Part shown: piece after piece, positions 8,787 through 17,780 of the stretch | How the letters are laid out: every line of letters begins with the position of its first letter | How positions within the stretch are numbered: the stretch's first letter is position 1 | Source: Fibrobacteraceae bacterium | GTDB lineage: Bacteria; Fibrobacterota; Fibrobacteria; Fibrobacterales; Fibrobacteraceae | Direction of reading: 5' to 3' | DNA: 64,000 nucleotides | Assembly: GCA_017631885.1 (NCBI GenBank) | Contig: JAGBSH010000023.1 | Location: forward strand, 20,126-84,125 | The notes under the pieces: generated by a model | Databases searched by the model: none | Told to the model about the DNA's origin: nothing | The model's input: the letters and a program-made list of their open reading frames with translations, nothing else | Made by a program: the position numbers and the translations under genes

Positions 8787-8850
8787 AATGTATCTCCTTA
8801 TTTTTAGGCTTTAAGCCTATTGTTTCTTTTTGCTTTCTTTAAAGCAAAAG
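8787..8850 (-). promoter_or_regulatory. Structured 5' leader of hsp20
   Basis: Reading towards hsp20 there are two perfect hairpins. The first has TTTTGCTTT at 8841-8849/8828-8836 (4-base loop). The second is the near-palindrome TAGGCTT-N-AAGCCTA at 8805-8819. The AAGGAG ribosome site follows. The hairpins do not cover that site in the form I can draw, so a thermosensor role is only a suggestion. Confidence 0.4.
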
Positions 8851-8995
8851 CTGTGCCAAAAAAATGAAATTTTGTTTTGAGAAAAACTGTTGCAAGAAGA
8901 AATATGAAAAATTTTTATGTATGCATTTGCCGAGTTTAGAAAGAGAACAAAATTTGTTTCAAAAGGAGTGAAAATTTGTTTCGATTTGGAAAAAG

Positions 8996-9230
8996 CTTGT
9001 CATTACTTCGCTCCGTTTGGAATATGTAATGACAAGACTTGGGCAAAAAATTTGCGGCAAGAAGGGCGGGCAAGAACCGAGCGGTAAGTGTACAAACAAC
9101 TTATCATGGCGAGAGGCCTTGTGCCTCGTGACCATCTGTTGGCAAGTTGTCATGGCAAGGAGATTACCACGCCGTGCTTTCTGCACGTCTCGCAATGACA
9201 AGGTTCTCAGGCAAGAACTGCGGGCAAGTG
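8996..9230. repeat. Decayed intergenic repeat cluster
   Basis: Within the 526-base gap between hsp20 and lpxK (8787-9312) is a patch less AT-rich than its surroundings. It holds a perfect 10-bp inverted repeat (CTTGTCATTA at 8996-9005 with 9027-9036). It also has several GTCAT(G)GC.A / TCGCAATGAC fragments near 9100-9200. The GTCATTGCGAG-type core is a familiar class of dispersed intergenic repeat. No convincing gene is present. Confidence 0.5.
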
Positions 9231-9283
9231 TGTGTTTGCAAAATAAGAAGGAATGGCTAGTGTTTTTTTTTGCAAGGAAAAGG

Positions 9284-9318
9284 TTTGTCGACGATTCGAA
9301 ATTTATTTCGAATCACCT
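9284..9318 (-). repeat. 35-bp hairpin element, copy 1, overlapping the lpxK stop
   Basis: On the minus strand the element reads AGGTGATTCGAAA, loop TAAA, then TTTCGAATCGTCGACAAA. A 9-bp stem is formed by 9306-9314 and 9293-9301. The lpxK stop TGA lies inside its left arm. A second copy at 63328-63362 is identical in all 31 non-loop positions. Confidence 0.8.
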
Positions 9319-10170
9319 TTCCGTAAAAAGAGTTTTAAAAATGTTGGCGTTGAGTTCTGTTTTTTGACAAGCAATAAAAAGATTTTTGTTTTGCTTGTGC
9401 GTTTGTATGCGCATGGCATCTTTTTCGGTGATGATTACAGGCGTGTTTTGATGGAGGATTTTTTCAATTTTTTGTTCAAAATTTTTGGCGTGGTCTCGGA
9501 AGAAATGTTTTTGTGCTATTTGTATTCCGCAATTTTTTATGTCTTGTTCAAATCGTTTTGGATCGCCAATGGCGCAGGCGATTGTGGCGTTTTGTAGGTG
9601 GGCTTTTGAAGCGTTTTGTGTGTTTTCAAAATAGTCTTTAGCGGTGATTATTTTTTCAATTGAGAATTTGCAAACAGGATTTTTTCCAAAGCAAGTCCAT
9701 GTGTTTGTGATGTCGTTGTGGTCTTTTTTGAAGCTGCGACAGTTGCCTTGTGGGAACAAGTCTTTTATGGAGTTTGCTTTTTCGCCAAAGTCTAAGAATA
9801 TTTTTTTGTTGGGCAAAAGTCTTTTGTCTTCAAAGCCGTCATCGCATAAAATGTATTCGTATTTTCCGTCTAGTTTTAAAGCCGTTTTGGCTCGATTGTT
9901 TGTGAGGAATATGGCAAGAGATTTGTTTTTCTTTTTGAATAATTTAGCTTCGTCTTGTGCGGAATTGTGTAATAAAACGGCAACGGAGAAGTTGTTTTTT
10001 TGTAAGAAATTAGCGAGTTCTAGAGTGATTGGAGTTTTGCCGGCGCCTCCGATGCGAACACTTCCTATGACCCATAGGCTTGATTTTTTTAAAGGGCGCT
10101 TTTGGCGTAGACGAGTTCGTTTGTCAACGTTGTAGAAGAAACGGAAAATGTAAGCGAGTAATAATTTCAT
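9313..10170 (-). CDS. lpxK: Tetraacyldisaccharide 4'-kinase
   Basis: The enzyme phosphorylates the 4' position of the lipid A precursor at the inner membrane. From the ATG at 10170 the product has 285 residues, slightly short for the family. It shows the N-terminal hydrophobic stretch L-L-L-A-Y-I-F-R-F-F-Y, the unusual Walker A I-G-S-V-R-I-G-G-A-G-K-T-P, the C-D-D-G-F-E-D-K-R-L motif and the C-terminal T-E-K-D-A-M-R. A GTG at 10194 could extend it by 8 residues, overlapping the upstream helicase gene by 14 bases; neither start has a clear ribosome site. Together with the helicase gene it probably forms one transcript. It implies a lipid A-containing outer membrane. Confidence 0.9.
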   Translation of the reverse strand: MKLLLAYIFRFFYNVDKRTRLRQKRPLKKSSLWVIGSVRIGGAGKTPITLELANFLQKNNFSVAVLLHNSAQDEAKLFKKKNKSLAIFLTNNRAKTALKLDGKYEYILCDDGFEDKRLLPNKKIFLDFGEKANSIKDLFPQGNCRSFKKDHNDITNTWTCFGKNPVCKFSIEKIITAKDYFENTQNASKAHLQNATIACAIGDPKRFEQDIKNCGIQIAQKHFFRDHAKNFEQKIEKILHQNTPVIITEKDAMRIQTHKQNKNLFIACQKTELNANIFKTLFTER

Positions 10171-10180
10171 TGAATTAAAC

Positions 10181-12739
10181 TTATAAAGATTCACCGATGC
10201 TTTCTAAATAAATTAATACGGCAGAGGCTTTTTTAGATTCTTCTAAAGGAACACAGAAACAAATACTCCAGTCGTTTAAATCTTCATTGTCTTGAAGCAT
10301 TTGTTCAATGTATAAGAAGTTGTTTTCTTCTCTAGATATTGTATAAGGTAAGGCTCGCCCTTGTGCGTCTAATCTGAATTTCCCGTGAGCGCTTTCATAA
10401 TGGTTAAAAATTTCTTCTAGACGGCGCTCTGTCCAAGGTATGCCTTCTTTGTCTGTTAAAAGCATTCCTTCTGTTAAATCGTCTGCGAGTAAATCTAAAG
10501 CGTCACTATATTGTTTTCTTGAAATAAGGGTTAGCCATTCAAAGATGCGTATGCGACAAAGCCCAAGGAATCGTTTTTTGTCTGCGGTTATATCTACGGG
10601 TAAAGTTCCGCTGAATGCTTGTTCTTCTTTTTGATTTAATTGAAATTCTGGATTTTTTAAGCGTTCCCATTCTTCCCATAAACTTGAATCTATTCGTTGA
10701 ATCATTTCACCTAAGTAATTTTCCATTTCTAATAGGGGCTCGTTTTTATAAGAGTCGGGGACGGTTTGAGAAAGGACTTTGTAGGTGGCGTTGATATGGC
10801 GTAAGAGAATGGCTTCTGAGCGTTGTAAGCTATATTGCTTTACATAAGAAGAAAATGTGGAAAAGTTTTCAAACATTTCTCTTACAACGGATTTAGGGTT
10901 TACATTGGAATCAACCCAAGGGTGAATTTCTGCAAAGGCATTGTATGTGTCATAAATGAAATCTCGAAGTGGTTTTGGGTATTCCAAATTTTCAAGTATT
11001 TCCATTCGCCTGTCAAATTCAACGCCTTCGGCTTTTAATTCGTTTAAAACTTCTGTTTTTAATTTGTCTAATTGTTTGCGTAAAATGAGGTCTGGATTTT
11101 CTACAATAGATTCTGCTAAAGACAAAACATTCAAGGCGTAATCAGGAGATTCTTTGTCTAGCTTTTGTAATGTGTCGATTAAGTAAAGGGATAAAGGCTG
11201 GTTCATTGAAAAATCATCTTGCAAGTCCAAATTGACTTGTACTTTGGCAAGTCCAGGGAACTCTGGTTTGCAAAATTCAATAATCTTTTTTTCAACAAGT
11301 GAACGGAAAAGTTGGAAGGCTCGCTTTCTCAAAGAAAGTTTTGCACTTTTGTCTTCATGACAGTCGCGAATCAAGTGTTTCATGGCAATGCAACCATCTT
11401 CTTTTCGAGAAAGAACATTGAGTAACATTCCATGCGTTACTTGAAAACTGGATTTTAAAGGTTCTGGTTCAGAGTGAATTAATCGTTCAAAGGTTGAATT
11501 GTCCCATGGTACAAAGCCTTTTTCAGGAGGCTGTTTTTTAGCAAAGCGTTTTCCGGTTTTAAGTGATTTGGCAGCAAGTTTTTTATTTTCAATGACATGC
11601 TCTGGAGCTTGAGCGACCACATAACCGATATTGTCAAAACCTTTTCGCCCGGCACGCCCAGCGATTTGGTGAAAATCACGGACTGATAAAATGGCTGTTT
11701 TGTCGCCACTATATTTACAGAGTTTTGTAAATAAAACGGTTCTAATAGGAACGTTTACGCCAACACCGAGAGTATCTGTTCCGCAAATTATTTTGAGTAA
11801 GCCTTTTTGAGCTAGTTTTTCAACAAGGATTCTGTATTTGGGTAAAAGGCCTGCATGGTGTAAACCAATTCCTAGACGAAGCCATCTTTTTATGTCAGGG
11901 CCATAAGGACTTGCAAAACGGAAATTTTCTATTTCTTTTGCAATGAGAGCACGTTCTTCTTTATTACAGATTTCAAGGCAACTTAAATTTTGTGCACTTT
12001 GAGACGCTTCGTTTTGTGAAAAATGAACAACATAAACAGGAGCTTTGCCTTCTTGTAATAAGCGTTGAACCTGGCTTGGTAAGTCTGTTTCTGAATAAGA
12101 AAATTCTAATGGGACAGGCCTTTCTGTAGAACGAATCGTTATGCTTTCCCGCCCAGAAATTCTTGTCATTTCTTTTTCAAAAAAAGCAGTGTTGCCGACA
12201 GTGGCTGACATTAATAAGAATCTAGCGTTTGATAAAGTTAATAAAGGCACTTGCCAAGCAACGCCACGTTCTTTATCTGAATAGTAATGGAATTCATCCA
12301 TGACTACATCGGTTATGTTTAGAGAAGAGCCTTCTGCTAAAGCCATGTTCGAAAGGATTTCGGCGGTGCAGCAAAGAATAGGAGCTTTGTGGTTGACTGT
12401 TGCGTCTCCTGTAGAAAGACCAACATTTTCAGGACCAAATTCTTTACATAAAGCCATCCATTTTTCATTAACTAAGGCTTTAATCGGGCATGTGTAAACG
12501 GAACGTCTGCCAAAAACTAAACTTTCAAAATGAAGGGCTAAAGCAACAAGCGATTTACCGCTACCTGTAGGGGTGTTTAAAAAGACATTTTTTCCAGAAA
12601 ATAATTCTAGAATTGCTTCTTCTTGTGCTGGGTAAAGAGAAACGCCTTTTGATTCCACCCAAGAGAGAAAAGCAGTTAAAATGTCTTCTCCTGCTTTAAC
12701 GGAATCAATTTTTTGTTTTAATAAGGATTGCTCTGCCAT
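10181..12739 (-). CDS. Ski2-like superfamily II DEAD/DEAH-box RNA helicase, DUF3516 type
   Basis: The product has 852 residues from the ATG at 12739 (a TTG at 12757 is possible). N-terminal helicase motifs are T-P-T-G-S-G-K-S (Walker A), V-V-M-D-E-F-H-Y-Y (a DExH box), L-L-M-S-A-T-V-G-N (motif III). Motif VI is [13 protein letters not shown]. The phrase D-E-F-H-Y-Y followed by W-Q-V-P-L-L and the long helical C-terminal half match the DUF3516 helicases known mainly from Actinobacteria. These are presumed RNA-remodelling enzymes. lpxK follows directly on the same strand, which is probably incidental to function. Confidence 0.87.
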   Translation of the reverse strand: MAEQSLLKQKIDSVKAGEDILTAFLSWVESKGVSLYPAQEEAILELFSGKNVFLNTPTGSGKSLVALALHFESLVFGRRSVYTCPIKALVNEKWMALCKEFGPENVGLSTGDATVNHKAPILCCTAEILSNMALAEGSSLNITDVVMDEFHYYSDKERGVAWQVPLLTLSNARFLLMSATVGNTAFFEKEMTRISGRESITIRSTERPVPLEFSYSETDLPSQVQRLLQEGKAPVYVVHFSQNEASQSAQNLSCLEICNKEERALIAKEIENFRFASPYGPDIKRWLRLGIGLHHAGLLPKYRILVEKLAQKGLLKIICGTDTLGVGVNVPIRTVLFTKLCKYSGDKTAILSVRDFHQIAGRAGRKGFDNIGYVVAQAPEHVIENKKLAAKSLKTGKRFAKKQPPEKGFVPWDNSTFERLIHSEPEPLKSSFQVTHGMLLNVLSRKEDGCIAMKHLIRDCHEDKSAKLSLRKRAFQLFRSLVEKKIIEFCKPEFPGLAKVQVNLDLQDDFSMNQPLSLYLIDTLQKLDKESPDYALNVLSLAESIVENPDLILRKQLDKLKTEVLNELKAEGVEFDRRMEILENLEYPKPLRDFIYDTYNAFAEIHPWVDSNVNPKSVVREMFENFSTFSSYVKQYSLQRSEAILLRHINATYKVLSQTVPDSYKNEPLLEMENYLGEMIQRIDSSLWEEWERLKNPEFQLNQKEEQAFSGTLPVDITADKKRFLGLCRIRIFEWLTLISRKQYSDALDLLADDLTEGMLLTDKEGIPWTERRLEEIFNHYESAHGKFRLDAQGRALPYTISREENNFLYIEQMLQDNEDLNDWSICFCVPLEESKKASAVLIYLESIGESL

Positions 12740-12859
12740 GAATGCAAAAAATAACAAGTTCTAGTAGGGGAAAGAAAAGCGTTTTCTTAAAAAAAGAGTA
12801 CAAAAAGAAATAGGATTTTTCTATTTTAAACGTAGTTTAACTTTTAAATAAGGATTCCT

Positions 12860-13606
12860 ATGCAATTGAAAACAATCGCCGTTGCAGGCATTCTTTCTTT
12901 AGCTCTCACTGCTTGTCTTGAACCAGTAGGTCAAGCAAAAACCAAATCCAGCCTTGATACAGAAAAAGACCGTTTTAGCTATGCTCTCGGTTCTCATTTT
13001 GGCGTCCAAGCAGAAGCTCAGCTTATTGCAAGAGATTCTCTTGATGTTGATTTAGATGTTTTTATTCAAGGTTTTAAGGAACGTTTCAATAAAGATAGTG
13101 CAAAATATCTTATGAACGATTCTATGATTTTCGTTACTTTAAATGAACTTTCTCAAAAAGCTCAAGCAGAACGTGCGAAAAAAGATAGCATTGCTGCAGA
13201 ACAAGCTCTTTCTGCACAAAAAGCATTCCTTGAAACAAATAAAACTGCAGAAGGCGTTGTAACAACTGCCTCTGGTTTACAGTATAAAGTAATTAAAGAA
13301 GGCACTGGTGCTATGCCAACAGATTCTTCTATCGTTTCTGTTCATTACACTGGCACTCTTTTAGATGGCAAAAAATTCGATAGTAGCGTTGACCGCGGTA
13401 AACCAATGGAATTCCCTGTTAAAGCAGTTATCCCTGGTTGGACTGAAATGCTTAAGCTTATGAAAGTTGGAGCAAAAGTTCAAGCTTGGATTCCTAGCGA
13501 ACTTGGTTATGGCGCTCGTAAAATGCCTACCATTCCAGCCAATAGCTTGCTCGTATTTGAAATGGAACTTTTGGAAATAAAGGCTCCGGAAGCTCCTAAA
13601 AAATAA
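12860..13606 (+). CDS. FKBP-type peptidyl-prolyl isomerase lipoprotein
   Basis: The product has 248 residues. The N terminus has a lipoprotein signal ending L-S-L-A-L-T-A-C, so it is probably lipid-anchored in the periplasm. Residues about 38-125 form the helical FKBP_N dimerisation/chaperone domain (F-S-Y-A-L-G-S-H-F-G-V-Q). Residues 130-243 form the FKBP domain: G-L-Q-Y-K-V-I, V-H-Y-T-G-T-L-L-D-G-K-K-F-D-S-S, V-I-P-G-W-T-E, I-P-S-E-L-G-Y-G and F-E-M-E-L-L. It is Mip/FkpA-like and catalyses proline isomerisation during envelope protein folding. AAGGATTCCTATG gives the start. A strong terminator follows. Confidence 0.93.
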   Translation: MQLKTIAVAGILSLALTACLEPVGQAKTKSSLDTEKDRFSYALGSHFGVQAEAQLIARDSLDVDLDVFIQGFKERFNKDSAKYLMNDSMIFVTLNELSQKAQAERAKKDSIAAEQALSAQKAFLETNKTAEGVVTTASGLQYKVIKEGTGAMPTDSSIVSVHYTGTLLDGKKFDSSVDRGKPMEFPVKAVIPGWTEMLKLMKVGAKVQAWIPSELGYGARKMPTIPANSLLVFEMELLEIKAPEAPKK

Positions 13607-13614
13607 GAAGTTAT

Positions 13615-13654
13615 GAAAAAGGGGAGTCCACAATAGGACTCCCTTTCTTTTTTT
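13615..13654 (+). terminator. Rho-independent terminator after the FKBP gene
   Basis: An 8-bp perfect stem GGGAGTCC (13622-13629) / GGACTCCC (13636-13643) is extended by A-T pairs and followed by TTTCTTTTTTT. It lies 8 bases after the stop. Confidence 0.92.
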
Positions 13655-13677
13655 GAATTTCAAAGTTTGAGTTTTTA

Positions 13678-14985
13678 ATGAAAAGAATCTTTTTGTTTTA
13701 TATCGTTTCTGTTTTAATTGTTCTTTTAGGTTGTGGTGAAGATGAAAAAATCAAAGCCTTGCAAGAAGAACAACGTCAATTACTATCTCAAAAAGATTCT
13801 TTGTTGAAAAGGCAAAGTGAACTTGAAAAATCTTCTGATTTAACTTTAGTTTCTGATACGGTTAAAGCAGGGAATGGACTTTTCCAAGTTCTTGAACGAA
13901 TGGGACTTTCAGAAGAAGAGCGTCGTTTGATTGTTTTGTCTATTCAAGATAGCGTGGAACTTTCAAAAATGCGAGTCGGCCAGAAGTTCCATGCTTTGTT
14001 AGATGGAAATAAAAAGGTTAAAGTTTTCCGCTATGAAGAAAACCCAGCAACCATTCATTTGCTTTTTAAAACAGATTCTGGTTTCGTTTATAATAGACCA
14101 GAGAAAACAATAGTTCGTAAACATTCCATATTTGAAGGCAGCTTAGCAGAAGGTTCTACATTAGACGGAACATTGCGAAGTGTTGGCATTCCAAAACACA
14201 TGGTTGGTGTGGTTAGTGGAGTGTTGCAATGCAAAGTGGCTTTTCAATTAGCACAACCTGGAGATAAATTCAGGATTTTATTAGAAGAAAATTTCTTTGA
14301 AGATTCTATTTGGATTAGTGGTAAAGTACTTTATGCTGAATTTGATGGTAAAACAGTTGGTCATCATGAAGCTTTCCGCTATGAAGATCCGGACCCGAAA
14401 AGTTCATTTAATGCACATTATACAGAAACGGGAGAAGCTCTTGTCTTTGATGGGTTACGTTACCCATTAGACAGGTTGCACGTAACAAGTGCTTATGGTT
14501 CAAGAATACACCCGATTACAGGTCAAAGAAAAGTGCACCACGGGATTGATTATGGTAGCCCGACAGGAACACCGGTTTATGCTGTTGCAGAAGGAGTGGT
14601 TACACTTTCTGGTTATGATAATTTGAGTGGAAATAAAATTTCAATCAGACATAGAGATGGTTCTTCTAGCTGGTATTTGCATTTGCATACAAGAGCTGTT
14701 TCTCAAGGGGCTCATGTTAATGCAAGACAAGTTATTGGTCGAGTCGGGAATACTGGTAGAAGCACGGGCCCGCATTTGCATTTTGGATTTAAAGATGAAA
14801 AAGGCCGTTGGATAAATCCTTCTAAAAAAACAATGATTGCAACACCCAAATTAGAAGGCGAACGCCTTGCTCGCCTGAAAAGTCAGGCAAAAGCTATTCG
14901 AGAATCTTTGACAGAAACGGCTGCTGTGGCTCCACAAAAAGCTGGAGATTCAGAGGTTCTTGTTCGTATCCGGAAATTGCAATAA
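13678..14985 (+). CDS. M23-family peptidoglycan endopeptidase lipoprotein
   Basis: The product has 435 residues. A lipobox (V-L-L-G-C) follows the signal at about residue 19. Residues 22-55 are a coiled coil (K-A-L-Q-E-E-Q-R-Q-L-L). The middle is an OapA/Csd3-like region. Residues about 260-380 form the M23 domain: R-I-H-P-I-T-G-Q, V-H-H-G-I-D-Y, S-S-W-Y-L-H-L-H, and G-N-T-G-R-S-T-G-P-H-L-H-F. These supply the H-x(3)-D and H-x-H zinc ligands, so it should be active. It probably cuts peptide cross-links during wall growth. The C-terminal 55 residues are helical. Its stop is 5 bases from the convergent coaE stop. Confidence 0.92.
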   Translation: MKRIFLFYIVSVLIVLLGCGEDEKIKALQEEQRQLLSQKDSLLKRQSELEKSSDLTLVSDTVKAGNGLFQVLERMGLSEEERRLIVLSIQDSVELSKMRVGQKFHALLDGNKKVKVFRYEENPATIHLLFKTDSGFVYNRPEKTIVRKHSIFEGSLAEGSTLDGTLRSVGIPKHMVGVVSGVLQCKVAFQLAQPGDKFRILLEENFFEDSIWISGKVLYAEFDGKTVGHHEAFRYEDPDPKSSFNAHYTETGEALVFDGLRYPLDRLHVTSAYGSRIHPITGQRKVHHGIDYGSPTGTPVYAVAEGVVTLSGYDNLSGNKISIRHRDGSSSWYLHLHTRAVSQGAHVNARQVIGRVGNTGRSTGPHLHFGFKDEKGRWINPSKKTMIATPKLEGERLARLKSQAKAIRESLTETAAVAPQKAGDSEVLVRIRKLQ

Positions 14986-14990
14986 AAAGT

Positions 14991-15608
14991 TTATTTTAAA
15001 AGAATTGAAATTTTTTCTTTTAAGTCATCTAGGGTTTTGTCGTTTTCAATGACTTCTATCCAAGATGATTTTTTTTTGCAAACAGTTAAAAATTCAAAAC
15101 TTTCAAGTGAAGGATTTTTTTTCTGAAGGTTTAATCTGTTCTTGGCGTCGTCAAAGGAATGCCCACGTTTAACAAGGCGTTCTAATAAAACATTTTCTTG
15201 TGCGGAGATAAACCATATTTTATCAAGGGATTTTAAAATTTCAGGAATCTTATGGAGTAAAGCAGCTTCAAGAAACGCAAATTCTTGCTTGTTTTGTTCA
15301 CAAGTTTTGAAAAAATCAATAATCACTTGTTTTAAATAAGGATAAACGATGTTTTCTAATTGTTTTAAAGCAGTTTGATTTTGGAAAACGATAGAAGCTA
15401 GATTTTTGCGAGAAATAGCATTAGATTCTAAAATGCTTTCACCAAATGTATCTACCAATTTTTGCTTTAATAAAGAAGATGTTTCGTAAAGTTGATGAAC
15501 CGCTTTGTCAGCATCTAATACAGGGTAGCCACTTTCTTGAAGCAGTTTTCCAACAGTGCTTTTTCCAGAGCCAATGATTCCTGTAACGCCTATTTTTTGC
15601 ATAAGCAA
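14991..15608 (-). CDS. coaE: Dephospho-CoA kinase
   Basis: The enzyme phosphorylates dephospho-CoA at the ribose 3'-OH, the last step of coenzyme A synthesis. The product has 205 residues, the usual family length. It shows the P-loop G-I-I-G-S-G-K-S-T, the P-V-L-D-A-D substrate loop, E-A-A-L-L-H-K, and the lid helix E-R-L-V-K-R. ATG codons at 15608 and 15602 are both possible. It starts 3 bases after the stop of the upstream outer-membrane-protein gene, so the two are cotranscribed. Confidence 0.93.
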   Translation of the reverse strand: MLMQKIGVTGIIGSGKSTVGKLLQESGYPVLDADKAVHQLYETSSLLKQKLVDTFGESILESNAISRKNLASIVFQNQTALKQLENIVYPYLKQVIIDFFKTCEQNKQEFAFLEAALLHKIPEILKSLDKIWFISAQENVLLERLVKRGHSFDDAKNRLNLQKKNPSLESFEFLTVCKKKSSWIEVIENDKTLDDLKEKISILLK

Positions 15609-15611
15609 AAA

Positions 15612-16922
15612 CTAGAAAAAGATTTTCCCTTCTATTCCAAAGCGATTAGGGGACCATTCTTTTTTAGGCTTTCGTTTCCAGTGAAATTTAAGGTTAATAG
15701 CAATTTGTTCTGTTTTTATTCCAGCTTCATTTCTAAACTGATAAGGTCTTTTGTCTGATGCTCCGTATTCTGGGAAAATGAATTCCATTTTACAATGAAA
15801 AAAAAGGTTGTTTTCTGTTTTAAATCCCAGACTGAATTTTGGAATATGTTGCCATTCATTATAAAAATTGTGTTGGAGTTTTCCAAAAAATAAAAGGTCT
15901 GAAAAAAGAAAAGCCGGTTCTGTTCGGAAGGTGAAAAGATTTTGTTCTGTACTTGAATTTTTATATGCAAGAGCTGATAAAAATCTAAAGGTTCCTTTCT
16001 TCTTTTGGATTTTAAAATTTAATCCATAAAAAACATTTCCAGAATCTAAAGGGATTCGAATTCGTTCTTCAAGAGAAAAAGAAACATTTTTTAAATTAAT
16101 GTTTTGGCTTTGTGAAGTCCAGAGTTTGCTACTCTTTACGGATTGTGGTAAATCTAACCAATATTGATCTAAAGAATCTTGGTGGAAAAAGAATAATCCC
16201 CGCAAATTCCATTTATAAAATTTTCCACCGTTAAAATTAGTTTCCATGCGGAATAAATTTTTCTCTTGTTCAAGTATGTGTAATATGGCAAAAGAAAATT
16301 CTTTATCAGAAAAATCAAAAGCAAGTGTGTTTTCTGATTTCATATTTAGAACCCAAAAACGTAATTTCCAAAGTTTTAACATTCCTGCGTAAGATTGGTT
16401 TGTCCCAAGTAAGCCACCTAAAGAAAAAATGGAATTATGAAAAGCAATCCAAGAGCCCGGGATTGTTTGCAGAGGGAATAAAAACTTAATATCAGAATCA
16501 TTTAAATAGCCTCCAATAGCCTCGTAATTATCTTTTTGATAGGCTAAAAGCCAACGGCCAAAATTATCACCACGGAATTTCCATGCAGAAAATTTTAAAA
16601 GCAATTCTTCTTTGTGGCTGATTATATTGCCACTAGAATCAAGAGAAAGTCTAGAAGAAAAAGAGCCTTGAAACTTTTTAGGTGTGCGTTTAGGCATTTT
16701 TTCTTTTTCTAATAATCCTAAAAAAAAGGCTAAAGCTTCGGCTTCTTCGTCGTTACCATTTTCAAGAAGCTCTAAAAAATCATAGACTTCAATAGTTTCA
16801 ATTAAGCCGTCATCAAACCATTCTAAAACTTCCGTTTCTGTTATGGCAAATGAATGACTAAAAAGAAATAAAACAAGAAAAAAGCAAAATCCTTTGGATA
16901 AAGGAAAAATAAATTTTGACAT
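15612..16922 (-). CDS. Predicted outer-membrane beta-barrel protein, unknown function
   Basis: The product has 436 residues. The first 24 or so are a signal peptide (G-F-C-F-F-L-V-L-F-L-F-S-H-S-F-A). A short acidic helical segment follows (E-V-L-E-W-F-D-D-G-L, L-L-E-N-G-N-D-E-E-A-E) that may be a helix-hairpin-helix-like or adaptor region. The remainder alternates polar and aromatic residues in beta-strand fashion and ends in I-F-F, typical of barrels handled by the BAM machinery. I do not recognise the family. It is cotranscribed with coaE, a pairing without obvious functional meaning. Confidence 0.6.
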   Translation of the reverse strand: MSKFIFPLSKGFCFFLVLFLFSHSFAITETEVLEWFDDGLIETIEVYDFLELLENGNDEEAEALAFFLGLLEKEKMPKRTPKKFQGSFSSRLSLDSSGNIISHKEELLLKFSAWKFRGDNFGRWLLAYQKDNYEAIGGYLNDSDIKFLFPLQTIPGSWIAFHNSIFSLGGLLGTNQSYAGMLKLWKLRFWVLNMKSENTLAFDFSDKEFSFAILHILEQEKNLFRMETNFNGGKFYKWNLRGLFFFHQDSLDQYWLDLPQSVKSSKLWTSQSQNINLKNVSFSLEERIRIPLDSGNVFYGLNFKIQKKKGTFRFLSALAYKNSSTEQNLFTFRTEPAFLFSDLLFFGKLQHNFYNEWQHIPKFSLGFKTENNLFFHCKMEFIFPEYGASDKRPYQFRNEAGIKTEQIAINLKFHWKRKPKKEWSPNRFGIEGKIFF

Positions 16923-17075
16923 AGGTTAAAAAATCCTTTTTTAAAAGCCTAGTTTTAGAGAGTAAAAAAGAAACGCGTTTAATGGCATTTTATTTTTTGC
17001 CTCTATTTAAAAGAAACGCTTATCTTCTAAAAAACAGAACAAAAAAATTTTTGATTTATTTTTAATTTTGGATTT

Positions 17076-17780
17076 ATGAAGAATTGGAATAAAAAAGCCC
17101 CTCGTTCAACGTTTCCATTATTTGGCGGAAAAAGAGTAACGCCTTCTGTTGAAGGTTTAGATAAATTATTGAAATTTCATGGGGTGGAATTAGAAAAAGC
17201 AACGCTTCAAATGTTGTGGAAATATCATACGCTTCTTAGAGAAAATAACGGTGACCAGGATTTAACACGGTTAAATGCTTTTGAAACGATGGTTGAACGT
17301 CATTATGCAGATTGCACTATTATAAATGCTTATGAATCAAATTGGCCAAAGCGAATGATTGATATTGGAAGCGGTGCCGGATTTCCAGGAATTCCATTAA
17401 AAATTTTGAATCCAGAAATTCAATTGACTCTTTGTGAACCTCGCCCGAATCGTGTTAATTTTTTGAATATGGTAATTGAAAAATTAGGGCTGAAAAATAT
17501 AGACGTGTTTGGGCATAAAGTCACAAGTCATAGCATGACTTTGCCTATAGATGGGGCTATTAGTCGTGCGTTTGAATTAATGGAAAAAACTTTGCTTCGT
17601 TTAGAACATTCATTAAAAGTAGGCGGTAAAGTTTATTTTATGAAAGGACCAGCAATTCAAGAAGAATTGCAAACTTTAGTTCCTGAAAAATATGGTTATA
17701 AGTTAAACGCTGTTCATTACTACAAAATTCCAAATAGCACACAACAGCGGGCTTTAGCTATTCTTGAAAGGATTCGTTAA
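17076..17780 (+). CDS. rsmG: 16S rRNA (guanine527-N7)-methyltransferase
   Basis: The product has 234 residues, within family range. The SAM-binding motif M-I-D-I-G-S-G-A-G-F-P-G-I-P-L is followed by L-C-E-P-R-P-N-R-V-N-F-L, the RsmG/GidB signature. It methylates G527 in the 530 loop of 16S rRNA. About 18 extra residues precede the usual start of homology; ATG 17076 has only an AT-rich leader with GGAT upstream. Its stop overlaps the convergent sprA stop through a shared TTAA at 17777-17780. No mnmG, parA or dnaA is nearby. Confidence 0.93.
   Translation: MKNWNKKAPRSTFPLFGGKRVTPSVEGLDKLLKFHGVELEKATLQMLWKYHTLLRENNGDQDLTRLNAFETMVERHYADCTIINAYESNWPKRMIDIGSGAGFPGIPLKILNPEIQLTLCEPRPNRVNFLNMVIEKLGLKNIDVFGHKVTSHSMTLPIDGAISRAFELMEKTLLRLEHSLKVGGKVYFMKGPAIQEELQTLVPEKYGYKLNAVHYYKIPNSTQQRALAILERIR

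Noticed and set aside
9017..9597. Plus-strand frames of about 115 codons
   Set aside because: They cross the repeat patch and the antisense of lpxK, have no ribosome site and odd composition.
16983..17000. Sigma-54 promoter before rsmG (TGGCA...TTTGC)
   Set aside because: The spacing between GG and GC is 13, not 10.
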